Shown here piece after piece: positions 14,215 to 20,469 of a stretch of 22,928 bases of DNA. The stretch covers positions 1 through 22,928 of the forward strand of contig JBJEIR010000024.1 of assembly GCA_051877215.1 (NCBI GenBank). The letters run 5' to 3'. Within the stretch, counting starts at the first letter, position 1. Every line of letters starts with the position of its first letter. Under the pieces are notes generated by a model, which saw only the letters and a list, made by a program, of their open reading frames with translations, was not told the origin of the DNA and did not search any database. This DNA comes from RGIG1959 sp051877215 (GTDB lineage Bacteria > Bacillota > Clostridia > Oscillospirales > Acutalibacteraceae). The translations under genes were made by a program, and so were the position numbers.

Positions 14215-14236
14215 TTCCATCTGAATTCCATCTGAA
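14215..14236 (-). repeat. Perfect tandem 11-bp repeat in gyrB leader
   Basis: On the minus strand TTCAGATGGAA occurs twice head to tail (14236-14226 and 14225-14215), 36 bp before the gyrB ATG. The period of one helical turn puts both copies on the same DNA face. It could be an operator for a dimeric regulator, or a slippage product. Confidence 0.6.
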
Positions 14237-14383
14237 AAGGATGAAAATGGTTCTTCTTTCCTGTTGTTTTTCGTTACAGAGAGTATCTGTTATGAATCAT
14301 AAGAACGGCAGACGGCTGCGCAGGCTGTCTGTTGTTTCTTTTTAAAGGGGGTTTTCTTTGTCTACGGTTTCTGTTTGCGCGCC

Positions 14384-14647
14384 TTATGACCGATGGGCGC
14401 CTTCTGTCAGCCGCTTTCGAAGCGTCGCGGAGGAAAGCTGGGAAAGATAGACGGTCTGTTTGCCGTTTTCGGCACACACCACAAAGGCTTTCGGCAGCTC
14501 ATAGGTGATGCTGACCACCTGCCCCGCTTTTTCGGCGGCGGCGAGAAAATCTCTCGTGTGGCGGCTGAGCGTCGCGTTGTCGGTATCAAAGATGCCGACG
14601 ACGGTATCCGTGCGAACGACGGTTTCCTGTCCGAGATGCAAATACAT
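14384..14647 (-). CDS. remB: Extracellular matrix regulator RemB (DUF370)
   Basis: The 87-residue protein matches RemB/YaaB, which lies between recF and gyrB in B. subtilis just as here. It begins MYLHLGQETVVRTDTVVGIFD and continues with NATLSRHTRDFL, both typical of DUF370. RemA and RemB activate biofilm-matrix genes in B. subtilis; RemA acts as a DNA-binding oligomer. Whether the role is kept here is unknown. ATG 14647 has AAAGGAG with a 7-nt spacer; it follows recF by 25 bp. Confidence 0.9.
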   Translation of the reverse strand: MYLHLGQETVVRTDTVVGIFDTDNATLSRHTRDFLAAAEKAGQVVSITYELPKAFVVCAENGKQTVYLSQLSSATLRKRLTEGAHRS

Positions 14648-14672
14648 GGTGACGCTCCTTTCTGCGGCGTTC

Positions 14673-15764
14673 TTACTGCTCACGGCAAACCGCGCCGTTT
14701 TGGATATGAAAGGTGCAGCCGTCTGCAAGGCGGCCGAGCGCCGCCGGTTCGCAGCAGGTGATAAACACCTGCCAGCCCTGCGTGTGATTGAGAATATAGT
14801 CCTGCCGCGAGCTGTCCAGCTCACTCATCACATCATCGAGCAAAATGACCGGGCGCTCGCCGTAGCCCTCCTGCAGCAAGCTCGCTTCCGCGAGCTTGAG
14901 AGACAGCACCGCCGAGCGCTGCTGCCCCTGCGAGCCGAACAGCCGCGCCGAAACCCCGCTGATGAAAACCTCCAAATTGTCGCGATGCGGCCCGACGGTG
15001 GAAAAGCCCGCTTTCAAATCGGTCTGCCGCGCCGCAGACAAAGCGGCATTCAGCAGCACTTCGTCTGTGCCGTCTGTCTCTTTCGCCTCATATACAAGGT
15101 CTATGTCCTCCCGACCGGCGGACAGGCCGCCGTAAATTGCCCGCACATGCGGCAACAGTCGGTCGATATATTCCCGGCGCATACGGCGCACCGCCGCGCC
15201 GCTGTGCGCCAACCGCGCATCAAAGGCGTCGAGCAGCACCGAATCAAACGGCTGTGTGCCGTTTCGCACCGCTTTTAACAAATGATTTCTTTGCGCCAGC
15301 ACGCGCGAATAATCCGCCAAAACCGGCAAAAACAACGGACGAAGCTGACAGCAGGCCGCATCTAAAAAGCGGCGGCGGGCTTCCGGCCCGTCTTTGATAA
15401 GCGACAGATGCTCGGGTGAAAAAATCACCGCGCAAAAATGCCCTGTCAGCCGATTGACCGCGGGAAGCGCCAAGCCGTTGAGCTGTGCGCGGCGGCGGTG
15501 AACAATGTCAATGACCGCCGTCTGCGTGCGGCCCTGTGCGTCAAAATCCATTTCCAGCCGCGCGCCGTCCCGTCCGAAGCGCACCATATCCGCGTCCTTT
15601 GTTCCGCGAAAGCTCTTGCCGCCGGTAAACAGCCAAATCGCTTCAAGCAAATTGGTTTTTCCGTGCGCATTGTCTCCGAACAGCACATTCGTCCCCTCGC
15701 ACGGATGCAGCTCGGTATGCGACAAATTGCGAAAATCAACGGCTGTCAGAGAGCGCACCCTCAT
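14673..15764 (-). CDS. recF: DNA replication and repair protein RecF
   Basis: The 363-residue SMC-like ATPase helps load RecA on gapped DNA. It has Walker A GDNAHGKTNLLEA (residues 30-42), the signature region FGSQGQQRSAVLSLKLAEA, and Walker B PVILLDDVMSELD near the C-terminus. Length is usual (about 360-370). The ATG (15764) overlaps the yaaA stop by 4 nt (ATGA), so translation is coupled to yaaA. Confidence 0.97.
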   Translation of the reverse strand: MRVRSLTAVDFRNLSHTELHPCEGTNVLFGDNAHGKTNLLEAIWLFTGGKSFRGTKDADMVRFGRDGARLEMDFDAQGRTQTAVIDIVHRRRAQLNGLALPAVNRLTGHFCAVIFSPEHLSLIKDGPEARRRFLDAACCQLRPLFLPVLADYSRVLAQRNHLLKAVRNGTQPFDSVLLDAFDARLAHSGAAVRRMRREYIDRLLPHVRAIYGGLSAGREDIDLVYEAKETDGTDEVLLNAALSAARQTDLKAGFSTVGPHRDNLEVFISGVSARLFGSQGQQRSAVLSLKLAEASLLQEGYGERPVILLDDVMSELDSSRQDYILNHTQGWQVFITCCEPAALGRLADGCTFHIQNGAVCREQ

Positions 15765-15985
15765 ACGGTGTCTCCCTTCACCGTTAAACGGCTGTTCCGA
15801 CAGACAACGGTATCTCCCGCGCGGACTTTTTTTCCGCGCATCAAACAGGGCTCTCCGTTTACTAATACCTCGCCGCTTTGTACGGCGATTTTTGCTTCAC
15901 CGCCGGTCATCACCAGCCCCGCAAGCTTTAAAAGGGCGTCGAGACGGATAAATTCGGTATGGATACTCACTTCTTGCTCTTTCAT
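15761..15985 (-). CDS. yaaA: S4-domain RNA-binding protein YaaA
   Basis: The 74-residue S4-like protein has the typical RLDALLKLAGLVMTGGEAK helix pair and the VLVNGE-PCLMRGKKVRAGDTV strand region. It lies between dnaN and recF as in B. subtilis, where YaaA (RlbA) is linked to 50S ribosome assembly. ATG 15985 has GGGGGAG 8 nt upstream; 20 bp separate it from dnaN. Confidence 0.92.
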   Translation of the reverse strand: MKEQEVSIHTEFIRLDALLKLAGLVMTGGEAKIAVQSGEVLVNGEPCLMRGKKVRAGDTVVCRNSRLTVKGDTV

Positions 15986-16005
15986 ATCCGGCGCTCCCCC
16001 GCGTG

Positions 16006-17121
16006 TTATTTTTTCCCGTTGCCGGGCATGCGCACCGGCAGGACGAGAAACAGAAAATTATCTCCCTGCGGCGGCAGAATCTTCATCGGAGACAGCGGGC
16101 CGTTGAGTTCGATGCGCACCTCATCCGTTTCGGTATTCTTCAGCGCCTCGGTCAAAAATTGATGGTTAAAGCTGATTTCCTCTTCTTTTCCGTCAATGGA
16201 CGCGTTCATCACATCCGATGCGCTTCCGAGCGGCGTCGAGCAGCTTACCTTGATTTGTGCATTTTTCATTTCGCACACGATGGGCGACTTCACACGGTCG
16301 TTGATTACGATTGCCGCGCGGGAAACCGACTGCATCATTTCGCGCGTGTTGACGCGGATGGTCGTGGTGACCTGTTGCGGAATGGCCTTGCGATAGGGCA
16401 AAAATTCGCCGTCCAGCAAACGCGAAATCATCATATACCCGCCGACCTCAATCAGCACATGCCGTCTGCCCACGGCGAGCGATGTCGGCACATCCTCGTC
16501 GTCGAGCAGCTTCAGAAGCTCAACCAGCGTCTTGCGCGGTACGACAAACTGAATATTTTCCTCGCTTTGAATCGGCTCTCTGCGAAGCGCCAGCCGCGCG
16601 CCGTCAAGGCTGACCAGTGTGAGCTGACGGTCATAAATTTCAAACAGCGTCCCCTTGTGGACGGGGCGGCTGGAATCGGTCTGAGAAACGGCAAAAATCG
16701 TCTGCCGAATCATGCTGCGCAGCACATTGCGCGCAACCACCAATCCGACGCCGTCCTCCACCGACGGAATCTCCGGATATTCGGCGGCGGAAATTCCCAT
16801 AATCTCATAATCCGCCATACCGCTTTGAATGCGCACATTCAATTTTTCGTCGGAGGTGATGGTGACCGTGTCGCCGGACAAGCCTCTGACAATATCGCCG
16901 AACAGCTTGACGGACAGCACAATGTCCCCCGCCTGTCTGATTTGGGCTTCTATCGTCGTTGTAATGCCCAGCTCCATATCGTAGCCCGCAAGAAACAAGG
17001 ACGAGCCCGACGCGCGCAGCAGGATTCCCTCCAGCGCCGGCAGCGTGGATTTGGGGGATACGGCATGGCTGACCGTATTGACCGCGTCAAGCAGGGCTTG
17101 CGTGTTGCAAAGTATCATCAT
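16006..17121 (-). CDS. dnaN: DNA polymerase III sliding clamp, beta subunit
   Basis: The 371-residue clamp encircles DNA and tethers polymerase and repair proteins. The sequence spans the three clamp domains, including the TLPALEGILL start of domain 1, NRFLDGEFLPY-type region RLLDGEFLPYRKAIP in domain 2/3 and a C-terminal FLVLPVRMPG, which has seven residues past the usual LPVR end. ATG 17121 has AAAGGAG 9 nt upstream; the next codon is also ATG. A longer reading from 17175 has no site and is unlikely. Confidence 0.97.
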   Translation of the reverse strand: MMILCNTQALLDAVNTVSHAVSPKSTLPALEGILLRASGSSLFLAGYDMELGITTTIEAQIRQAGDIVLSVKLFGDIVRGLSGDTVTITSDEKLNVRIQSGMADYEIMGISAAEYPEIPSVEDGVGLVVARNVLRSMIRQTIFAVSQTDSSRPVHKGTLFEIYDRQLTLVSLDGARLALRREPIQSEENIQFVVPRKTLVELLKLLDDEDVPTSLAVGRRHVLIEVGGYMMISRLLDGEFLPYRKAIPQQVTTTIRVNTREMMQSVSRAAIVINDRVKSPIVCEMKNAQIKVSCSTPLGSASDVMNASIDGKEEEISFNHQFLTEALKNTETDEVRIELNGPLSPMKILPPQGDNFLFLVLPVRMPGNGKK

Positions 17122-17184
17122 AAAGCATCTCTCCTTTTTGGAAAGTAAAATGAACCGGTAAAAGCCGCTTTGCACTCAACCAAA

Positions 17185-17252
17185 GCAGCCGCCGAAAACC
17201 GACGGTGTTTTTCACACGGAACAGCGGTTTTCGTACGGAAATCTTCGGCTGC
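17185..17252 (-). other. Bulged stem-loop in dnaN leader
   Basis: Outer arms GCAGCCG (17185-17191) / CGGCTGC (17246-17252) and inner arms CGAAAACCG (17193-17201) / CGGTTTTCG (17225-17233) make 16 pairs, with a 12-nt bulge. It lies 65-130 nt before the dnaN ATG in the dnaA-dnaN transcript. It may fold in RNA or extrude in DNA; the function is unknown. Confidence 0.45.
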
Positions 17253-17306
17253 GTTTTCTAAATACTATCCTTTCTTTCTCATCTTCATCATAAGGGAGGT
17301 GAAAAA

Positions 17307-17489
17307 GTGAAAATTCTCGATTTTTCCCTGTATTGCGCGGGTAGACGCAAAGAAAAAGTCAGAGAGAAAAAAGGGAAAAAGAGGAAAACCCCGTTGCAGG
17401 CGAGCCGTATTCGACTTTGCGTGGAAAGCGATGGAAAAAAAGTGGGGAAATTTGTGAAAAGAATTGGTTTTTCACAGGCTTTCACATGA
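17307..17489 (+). CDS. Possible small basic protein, antisense in origin spacer
   Basis: A 60-codon frame starts at GTG 17307 behind an almost ideal ribosome binding site (AAGGGAGGTG, 7 nt from GGAGG to GTG) and ends at 17489. The product is Lys/Arg-rich (RRKEKVREKKGKKRK) with two Cys and resembles nothing I know. It runs opposite to dnaA and dnaN. Against it: no clear promoter, and the A-rich strand makes Lys codons and GGAGG easy to get by chance. Treat as a candidate only. Confidence 0.25.
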   Translation: MKILDFSLYCAGRRKEKVREKKGKKRKTPLQASRIRLCVESDGKKVGKFVKRIGFSQAFT

Positions 17490-17508
17490 AATTCACGCGC
17501 TTTTCACA
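17453..17508. promoter_or_regulatory. Phased array of DnaA-box-like sites
   Basis: TGTGAAAAG (17453-17461, reverse of CTTTTCACA), TTTTTCACA (17468-17476), GCTTTCACA (17478-17486), AAATTCACG (17489-17497) and CTTTTCACA (17500-17508). The last four start 10, 11 and 11 bp apart, one per helical turn. TTTTTCACA differs from the DnaA box TTATNCACA at one base. DnaA binding here is inference. Confidence 0.5.
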
Positions 17509-17543
17509 CGGCGGATACGGCGATGTGCAGGGAGCGTATGTAC

Positions 17544-18902
17544 TCATTTTTCGCTGAGATTTTTGACGATGTCATTCACGGTGTTTTTAAAAGAAGGATC
17601 CTTTTGCATGAGTGCATCCACCTTGCGAAGGGCATACAAAACCGATGAATGGTCAAAGCCGCCGAACTCCTTGCCGATTTCTTCCTGTTTCAGACCGGTG
17701 ATGCTGCGCACGACATAGATGGCAACATGGCGCGCTTTTGGGATGGGAGCGGTGCGCTTGTTGGAGGCAATATCCTCCGGCGAAACGTTGAAGGTGCGCG
17801 CAACCTCGTTGATAATGCGGTCGATGGTGACGGGTGTGGGTTGGTTGTTGCTGCGAATATCGCGGATGACCGTTTGTGCCAAGCTGATCGTGGGAGGATT
17901 GCCCCCGATGATGTACTGCGCGTGCATGGTCTTGACGGCGCCCTCGAGCTGGCGCACATTGGTTTTGAGCTGTGTGGCGATGTATTCACACACATCGTCG
18001 GAAATTTCCATTTGGAGAAGATACGCCTTGCGCTTGATGATGGCCATGCGCGTTTCGAGATCGGGCGGCTGCACATCGGCGAGCAGTCCCATTTCAAAAC
18101 GGCCGCGCAGGCGGTCCTCGAGTGTGGCAATTTCGCGCGGCGGACGGTCGGAGGTGATGACAATCTGTTTGCCCGCATTGTGCAGATAATCAAAGGTATG
18201 GAAAAACTCCTCCTGTGTCTGCGTCTTGCCTGCCAAAAACTGAATATCGTCAATAAGCAGAATATCCGCCTGGCGGTAACGGTTGCGGAAATCGTCAATC
18301 GTGCCGCTTTGCAGCGATTTGATAAAGTCGTTGGTCATTTCCTCACACTTGGTATAAATCACGCGGGTTTGAGGACTTTTTTCGCGGACGGTGGCGCAGA
18401 TGGCATACAGCAGATGCGTTTTGCCGAGTCCCGAGCCGCCGTAGATAAACAGCGGGTTGTAATAGCCCGACGGCTTGGTCGCCACGGCATATGCCGCCGC
18501 ATGAGCAAAGCGGTTGGACGCGCCGACAATAAAATTATCGAAGGTGTATTCCCCGGTTTCCGCCGTGCGGTTGAAAAAATAATCGGAGCCGAAATCGTCG
18601 TCGGCGGGCGTCGGCTCGATAATCGGCTTGCGCTCAATGCTGACGATGTTCAGCTCGACGGGAAAGCCGAGCACATGCGAAAAGGATTCCTGCAGTCGCT
18701 TTGCATACTGCTGCTCGATGATATTTTTTTGAAAATCGGTGTTGACCTCCAAACGAACAACCCCGTTGTCGATGGATTTGAGAGAGAGGCTGCCGATCCA
18801 CATATCGAGAGCCGCCTCGCTGATGTCATAATTTTCCTGCAAATAACGGGTAGTATAGACCCACACATGATACAGAGAATCCATGGATTCCGATCCTGCC
18901 AT
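17544..18902 (-). CDS. dnaA: Chromosomal replication initiator DnaA
   Basis: The 452-residue AAA+ initiator has all four domains: domain I (about 7-90), a short acidic linker (95-115), the AAA+ core with Walker A GGSGLGKTH (155-163), Walker B ILLIDDIQF (214-222), sensor 1 VITSDRPPRE and Box VII RLRGRFE (264-270), and a C-terminal DNA-binding domain. In that domain the signature reads IGKEFGGFDHSSVLYAL (409-425): Phe416 takes the place of the usual Arg/Lys. I chose ATG 18902; ATG 18884 (MDSLYHVW) with AGGA 9 nt upstream is equally possible, and AGGAG at 18916-18920 is 13 nt from 18902. A strong promoter lies at 19004-19032. Confidence 0.96.
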   Translation of the reverse strand: MAGSESMDSLYHVWVYTTRYLQENYDISEAALDMWIGSLSLKSIDNGVVRLEVNTDFQKNIIEQQYAKRLQESFSHVLGFPVELNIVSIERKPIIEPTPADDDFGSDYFFNRTAETGEYTFDNFIVGASNRFAHAAAYAVATKPSGYYNPLFIYGGSGLGKTHLLYAICATVREKSPQTRVIYTKCEEMTNDFIKSLQSGTIDDFRNRYRQADILLIDDIQFLAGKTQTQEEFFHTFDYLHNAGKQIVITSDRPPREIATLEDRLRGRFEMGLLADVQPPDLETRMAIIKRKAYLLQMEISDDVCEYIATQLKTNVRQLEGAVKTMHAQYIIGGNPPTISLAQTVIRDIRSNNQPTPVTIDRIINEVARTFNVSPEDIASNKRTAPIPKARHVAIYVVRSITGLKQEEIGKEFGGFDHSSVLYALRKVDALMQKDPSFKNTVNDIVKNLSEK

Positions 18903-19003
18903 AACGGCATTAACACTCCTGTCTGTCAAATATTCGGCAATTCGGTCGAGTATCGGAGAAAAACAAAAAGACAGAGAAAAAGACCGACTGCCCGTATTGA
19001 ATT

Positions 19004-19032
19004 ATTATATCATATAATGGATTATATTTCAA
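19004..19032 (-). promoter_or_regulatory. dnaA promoter
   Basis: On the minus strand TTGAAA (19032-19027) and a consensus TATAAT (19009-19004) are 17 bp apart, in very AT-rich DNA. Start near 18997 gives a leader of about 95 nt. A TGTGAAAAA site (19049-19057) lies 17 bp upstream of the -35, where DnaA could autoregulate. Confidence 0.85.
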
Positions 19033-19193
19033 CTATTATATAGGAAAATGTGAAAAAGTTTTCGGGTCGGAGCAGACAAAAAACAAGAGGGCATCTGAGC
19101 GGAAAAAACGCAAAAAACAGCGAAATATCTGCATCAAAAATGCCTGTTTGCCGACCGAATTTGAAAAAGCAATTTTGCATGATAACAGGAAAT

Positions 19194-19209
19194 CCACAAA
19201 ATGTTGTGG
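19194..19209. promoter_or_regulatory. Inverted CCACAA pair (possible DnaA sites)
   Basis: CCACAA and TTGTGG (6-bp perfect arms, 4-nt spacer) are embedded in AAATCCACA and TGTGGTAAA. Each is two bases off the DnaA consensus. It could be a DnaA dimer site or a simple hairpin. Confidence 0.3.
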
Positions 19210-19266
19210 TAAAGGAAAAAACAAACACAAGGCAAAAAAAACGGCAGGGGGATTTTTATTTTTTTG

Positions 19267-19296
19267 TTGACTTTTGAAGGGGTTTCGATATATAAT
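19267..19296 (+). promoter_or_regulatory. rpmH promoter
   Basis: TTGACT (19267-19272) and TATAAT (19291-19296) are 18 bp apart; an overlapping TATATA gives a 16-bp spacer. Start near 19303 leaves a leader of about 140 nt before rpmH, with two hairpins. Confidence 0.8.
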
Positions 19297-19336
19297 ATAG
19301 CCTTGCAAGGATATGTCTTTGTTTACAGGTATGTAT

Positions 19337-19409
19337 CCGATAGAAAAAAATTTTCCGCCGAACGGCAATTTCTTTCTATCGGGTGCACATCCGGTAATTC
19401 TACGGATGT
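19337..19409 (+). ncRNA. Structured 5' leader of rpmH
   Basis: A rod-like hairpin has perfect 10-bp outer arms CCGATAGAAA (19337-19346) / TTTCTATCGG (19373-19382), with further AAATT/AATTT and CCG/CGG pairing inside. A second hairpin follows with 7-bp arms ACATCCG (19387-19393) / CGGATGT (19403-19409). Neither ends in a T-tract. They may stabilise the message or regulate L34; I recognise no known family. Confidence 0.5.
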
Positions 19410-19445
19410 ACAAACATCGCATTTCACAGAAAGGGGGAGCATCAC

Positions 19446-19580
19446 ATGCTTCGTACATATCAGCCGAAGAAGCGCCATCGCAAGATGGAACACGGCTTCC
19501 GCAAGAGAATGGCCACCTCCAATGGGCGTAAGGTTCTGGCCCGCCGTCGTGCAAAAGGAAGAAAACGACTGACCTATTAA
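19446..19580 (+). CDS. rpmH: 50S ribosomal protein L34
   Basis: The 44-residue protein MLRTYQPKKRHRKMEHGFRK... ends in GRKRLTY and contains RMATSNGRKVLARRRAKGR, the full L34 consensus. Length is standard. ATG 19446 has AAAGGGGGAG 6 nt upstream. It starts the conserved rpmH-rnpA-yidD-yidC-jag order and is followed at once by a terminator/attenuator hairpin. Confidence 0.97.
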   Translation: MLRTYQPKKRHRKMEHGFRKRMATSNGRKVLARRRAKGRKRLTY

Positions 19581-19584
19581 AAAG

Positions 19585-19608
19585 AGCCACCTTGTGTGGC
19601 TTTTTTTT
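19585..19608 (+). terminator. Intrinsic terminator/attenuator after rpmH
   Basis: AGCCAC (19585-19590) pairs with GTGGCT (19596-19601) around CTTGT; a T8 tract follows. Placed 4 nt after the rpmH stop, it probably sets the high L34 to low RnpA ratio by partial termination. Confidence 0.85.
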
Positions 19609-19669
19609 ATAACGGAAGCGATTTCTTGATTTCGCCGTGAAAGCGTCACATAAGGGACAGGGGGCTGTC

Positions 19670-20089
19670 ATGGGGCAAAGGAAAGCAGGCGTTCTCAATC
19701 GGAATACGGATTTTCGTGCGCTGTATTACCGCGGACGGTCGCAGGTGCACCCGCTTTTGGTGACCTATGTCCGCAAAAATCGCAGGGGTGTTTGCCGCAT
19801 CGGCATCACCACCGGGAAAAAAATCGGAAAAGCGGTGAAGCGGAGTCGCTGCCGCCGTTTGATTCGGGAGGCATTCCGTCTGATTTTGCCGCAAATCGAG
19901 GGAACCTGGGACATCGTGTTTGTGGCGCGCACGCGCACAGCGGACAGCTCCATGCAGCAGGTATATGCCGCCATGAAAAAGCAGCTGGCCGCGCTGTCCG
20001 TTATCGGTACGGCGCAGAAAAAGGATGCGCCGCACAGCCGTATATCGTGCGCGACAGAGGATGTATCGCATGAAGACACTGTTCATTAA
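19670..20089 (+). CDS. rnpA: Ribonuclease P protein component
   Basis: The 139-residue protein assists RnpB in 5' maturation of tRNAs. The family core is present: LNRNTDFRALYYRGRS near the N-terminus and KKIGKAVKRSRCRRLIREAFR (51-71), the RNR region, where the usual Asn is Ser (KRSRCRR). A C-terminal tail of about 25 residues (from residue 114) exceeds the usual length. ATG 19670 has AGGGGG 6 nt upstream; a GTG at 19637 would add 11 residues without a good site. Its 3' end overlaps yidD by 20 nt. Confidence 0.95.
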   Translation: MGQRKAGVLNRNTDFRALYYRGRSQVHPLLVTYVRKNRRGVCRIGITTGKKIGKAVKRSRCRRLIREAFRLILPQIEGTWDIVFVARTRTADSSMQQVYAAMKKQLAALSVIGTAQKKDAPHSRISCATEDVSHEDTVH

Positions 20090-20306
20090 GCTGATCCGTT
20101 TTTACCAGCGTCATATTTCGGCGCATACGCCGCCTTCCTGTCGGTTTTCACCGACCTGTTCGGCATATGCGATAGAAGCAATCGAACGGTTTGGGGCGAT
20201 CAAGGGCGGCGCGCTTGCCGTATGGCGCATTTTGCGCTGCAATCCGTTCGGAGGGCACGGCTACGATCCCGTGCCGGAAAAAAAGAATAAGATAAAGCGC
20301 CGCTGA
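20070..20306 (+). CDS. yidD: Membrane protein insertion efficiency factor YidD
   Basis: The 78-residue protein has the YidD signature: IRFYQRHIS, CRFSPTCSAYAIEAIERFG with Cys24 and Cys30, and ILRCNPFGGHGYDPVP with Cys57. It is membrane-associated and helps YidC-dependent insertion. ATG 20070 lies inside the end of rnpA, with AGAGGA 8 nt upstream. The basic C-terminus (KKNKIKRR) is common. Confidence 0.95.
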   Translation: MKTLFIKLIRFYQRHISAHTPPSCRFSPTCSAYAIEAIERFGAIKGGALAVWRILRCNPFGGHGYDPVPEKKNKIKRR

Positions 20307-20346
20307 AAAGCACCCTATGTCAACGAAGCTCGTCCGTCTGATCGGA

Positions 20347-20377
20347 GAAAGCCGAAAAAATGTTTTCGTGCGCTTTC
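20347..20377 (+). other. Hairpin in the yidD-yidC gap
   Basis: GAAAGC-CGAAAA pairs with TTTTCG-(TGC)-GCTTTC around AATG, 12 pairs with one 3-nt bulge. No T-tract follows, so it is not a terminator. It sits in a 163-bp gap before yidC. Confidence 0.4.
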
Positions 20378-20469
20378 TAAAATAAGCAGTTTGGTTTGAG
20401 CGGCTTTTGCTTTGCCGTATGCCGATCAGCATCAATGATGTATAAGCAAAGAAAGGATAGGTCCTTCAC

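Larger units (their letters stand above)
17122..17543. other. dnaA-dnaN spacer, candidate origin element
   Basis: The 422-bp spacer corresponds to the place where B. subtilis has its unwinding region and DnaA boxes downstream of dnaA. It holds a cluster of TTTTCACA-like sites (17453-17508), one more (17208-17216), a purine/pyrimidine-biased T-rich stretch on the dnaA-sense strand (about 17340-17450), a long bulged hairpin (17185-17252) and a small plus-strand reading frame (17307-17489). I see no exact TTATCCACA. Confidence 0.5.
18903..19445. other. Divergent dnaA/rpmH region, likely part of oriC
   Basis: Genes left of here run leftward and genes right run rightward, the strand switch expected at a bidirectional origin. 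The region has an AT-rich segment at about 18995-19042 that also holds the dnaA promoter, a TGTGAAAAA site (19049-19057), a small inverted pair AAATCCACA / TGTGGTAAA around a 6-bp hairpin (19190-19212), A-rich tracts, the rpmH promoter (19267-19296) and a structured rpmH leader. No gene is visible. Confidence 0.6.

Noticed and set aside
18650..18910. ATG at 18910, out of frame with dnaA, is best spaced (5 nt) to the AGGAG at 18916-18920 and opens an 87-codon frame inside dnaA.
   Set aside because: The product has the composition of a shifted dnaA frame and no family features; the DnaA frame itself is certain. The start of DnaA stays ambiguous between 18902 and 18884.
20317..20385. A 22-codon ORF between yidD and yidC overlapping a hairpin, reminiscent of the MifM leader that senses YidC activity.
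   Set aside because: There is no ribosome binding site, the peptide has no membrane anchor, and the hairpin does not cover the yidC start region.
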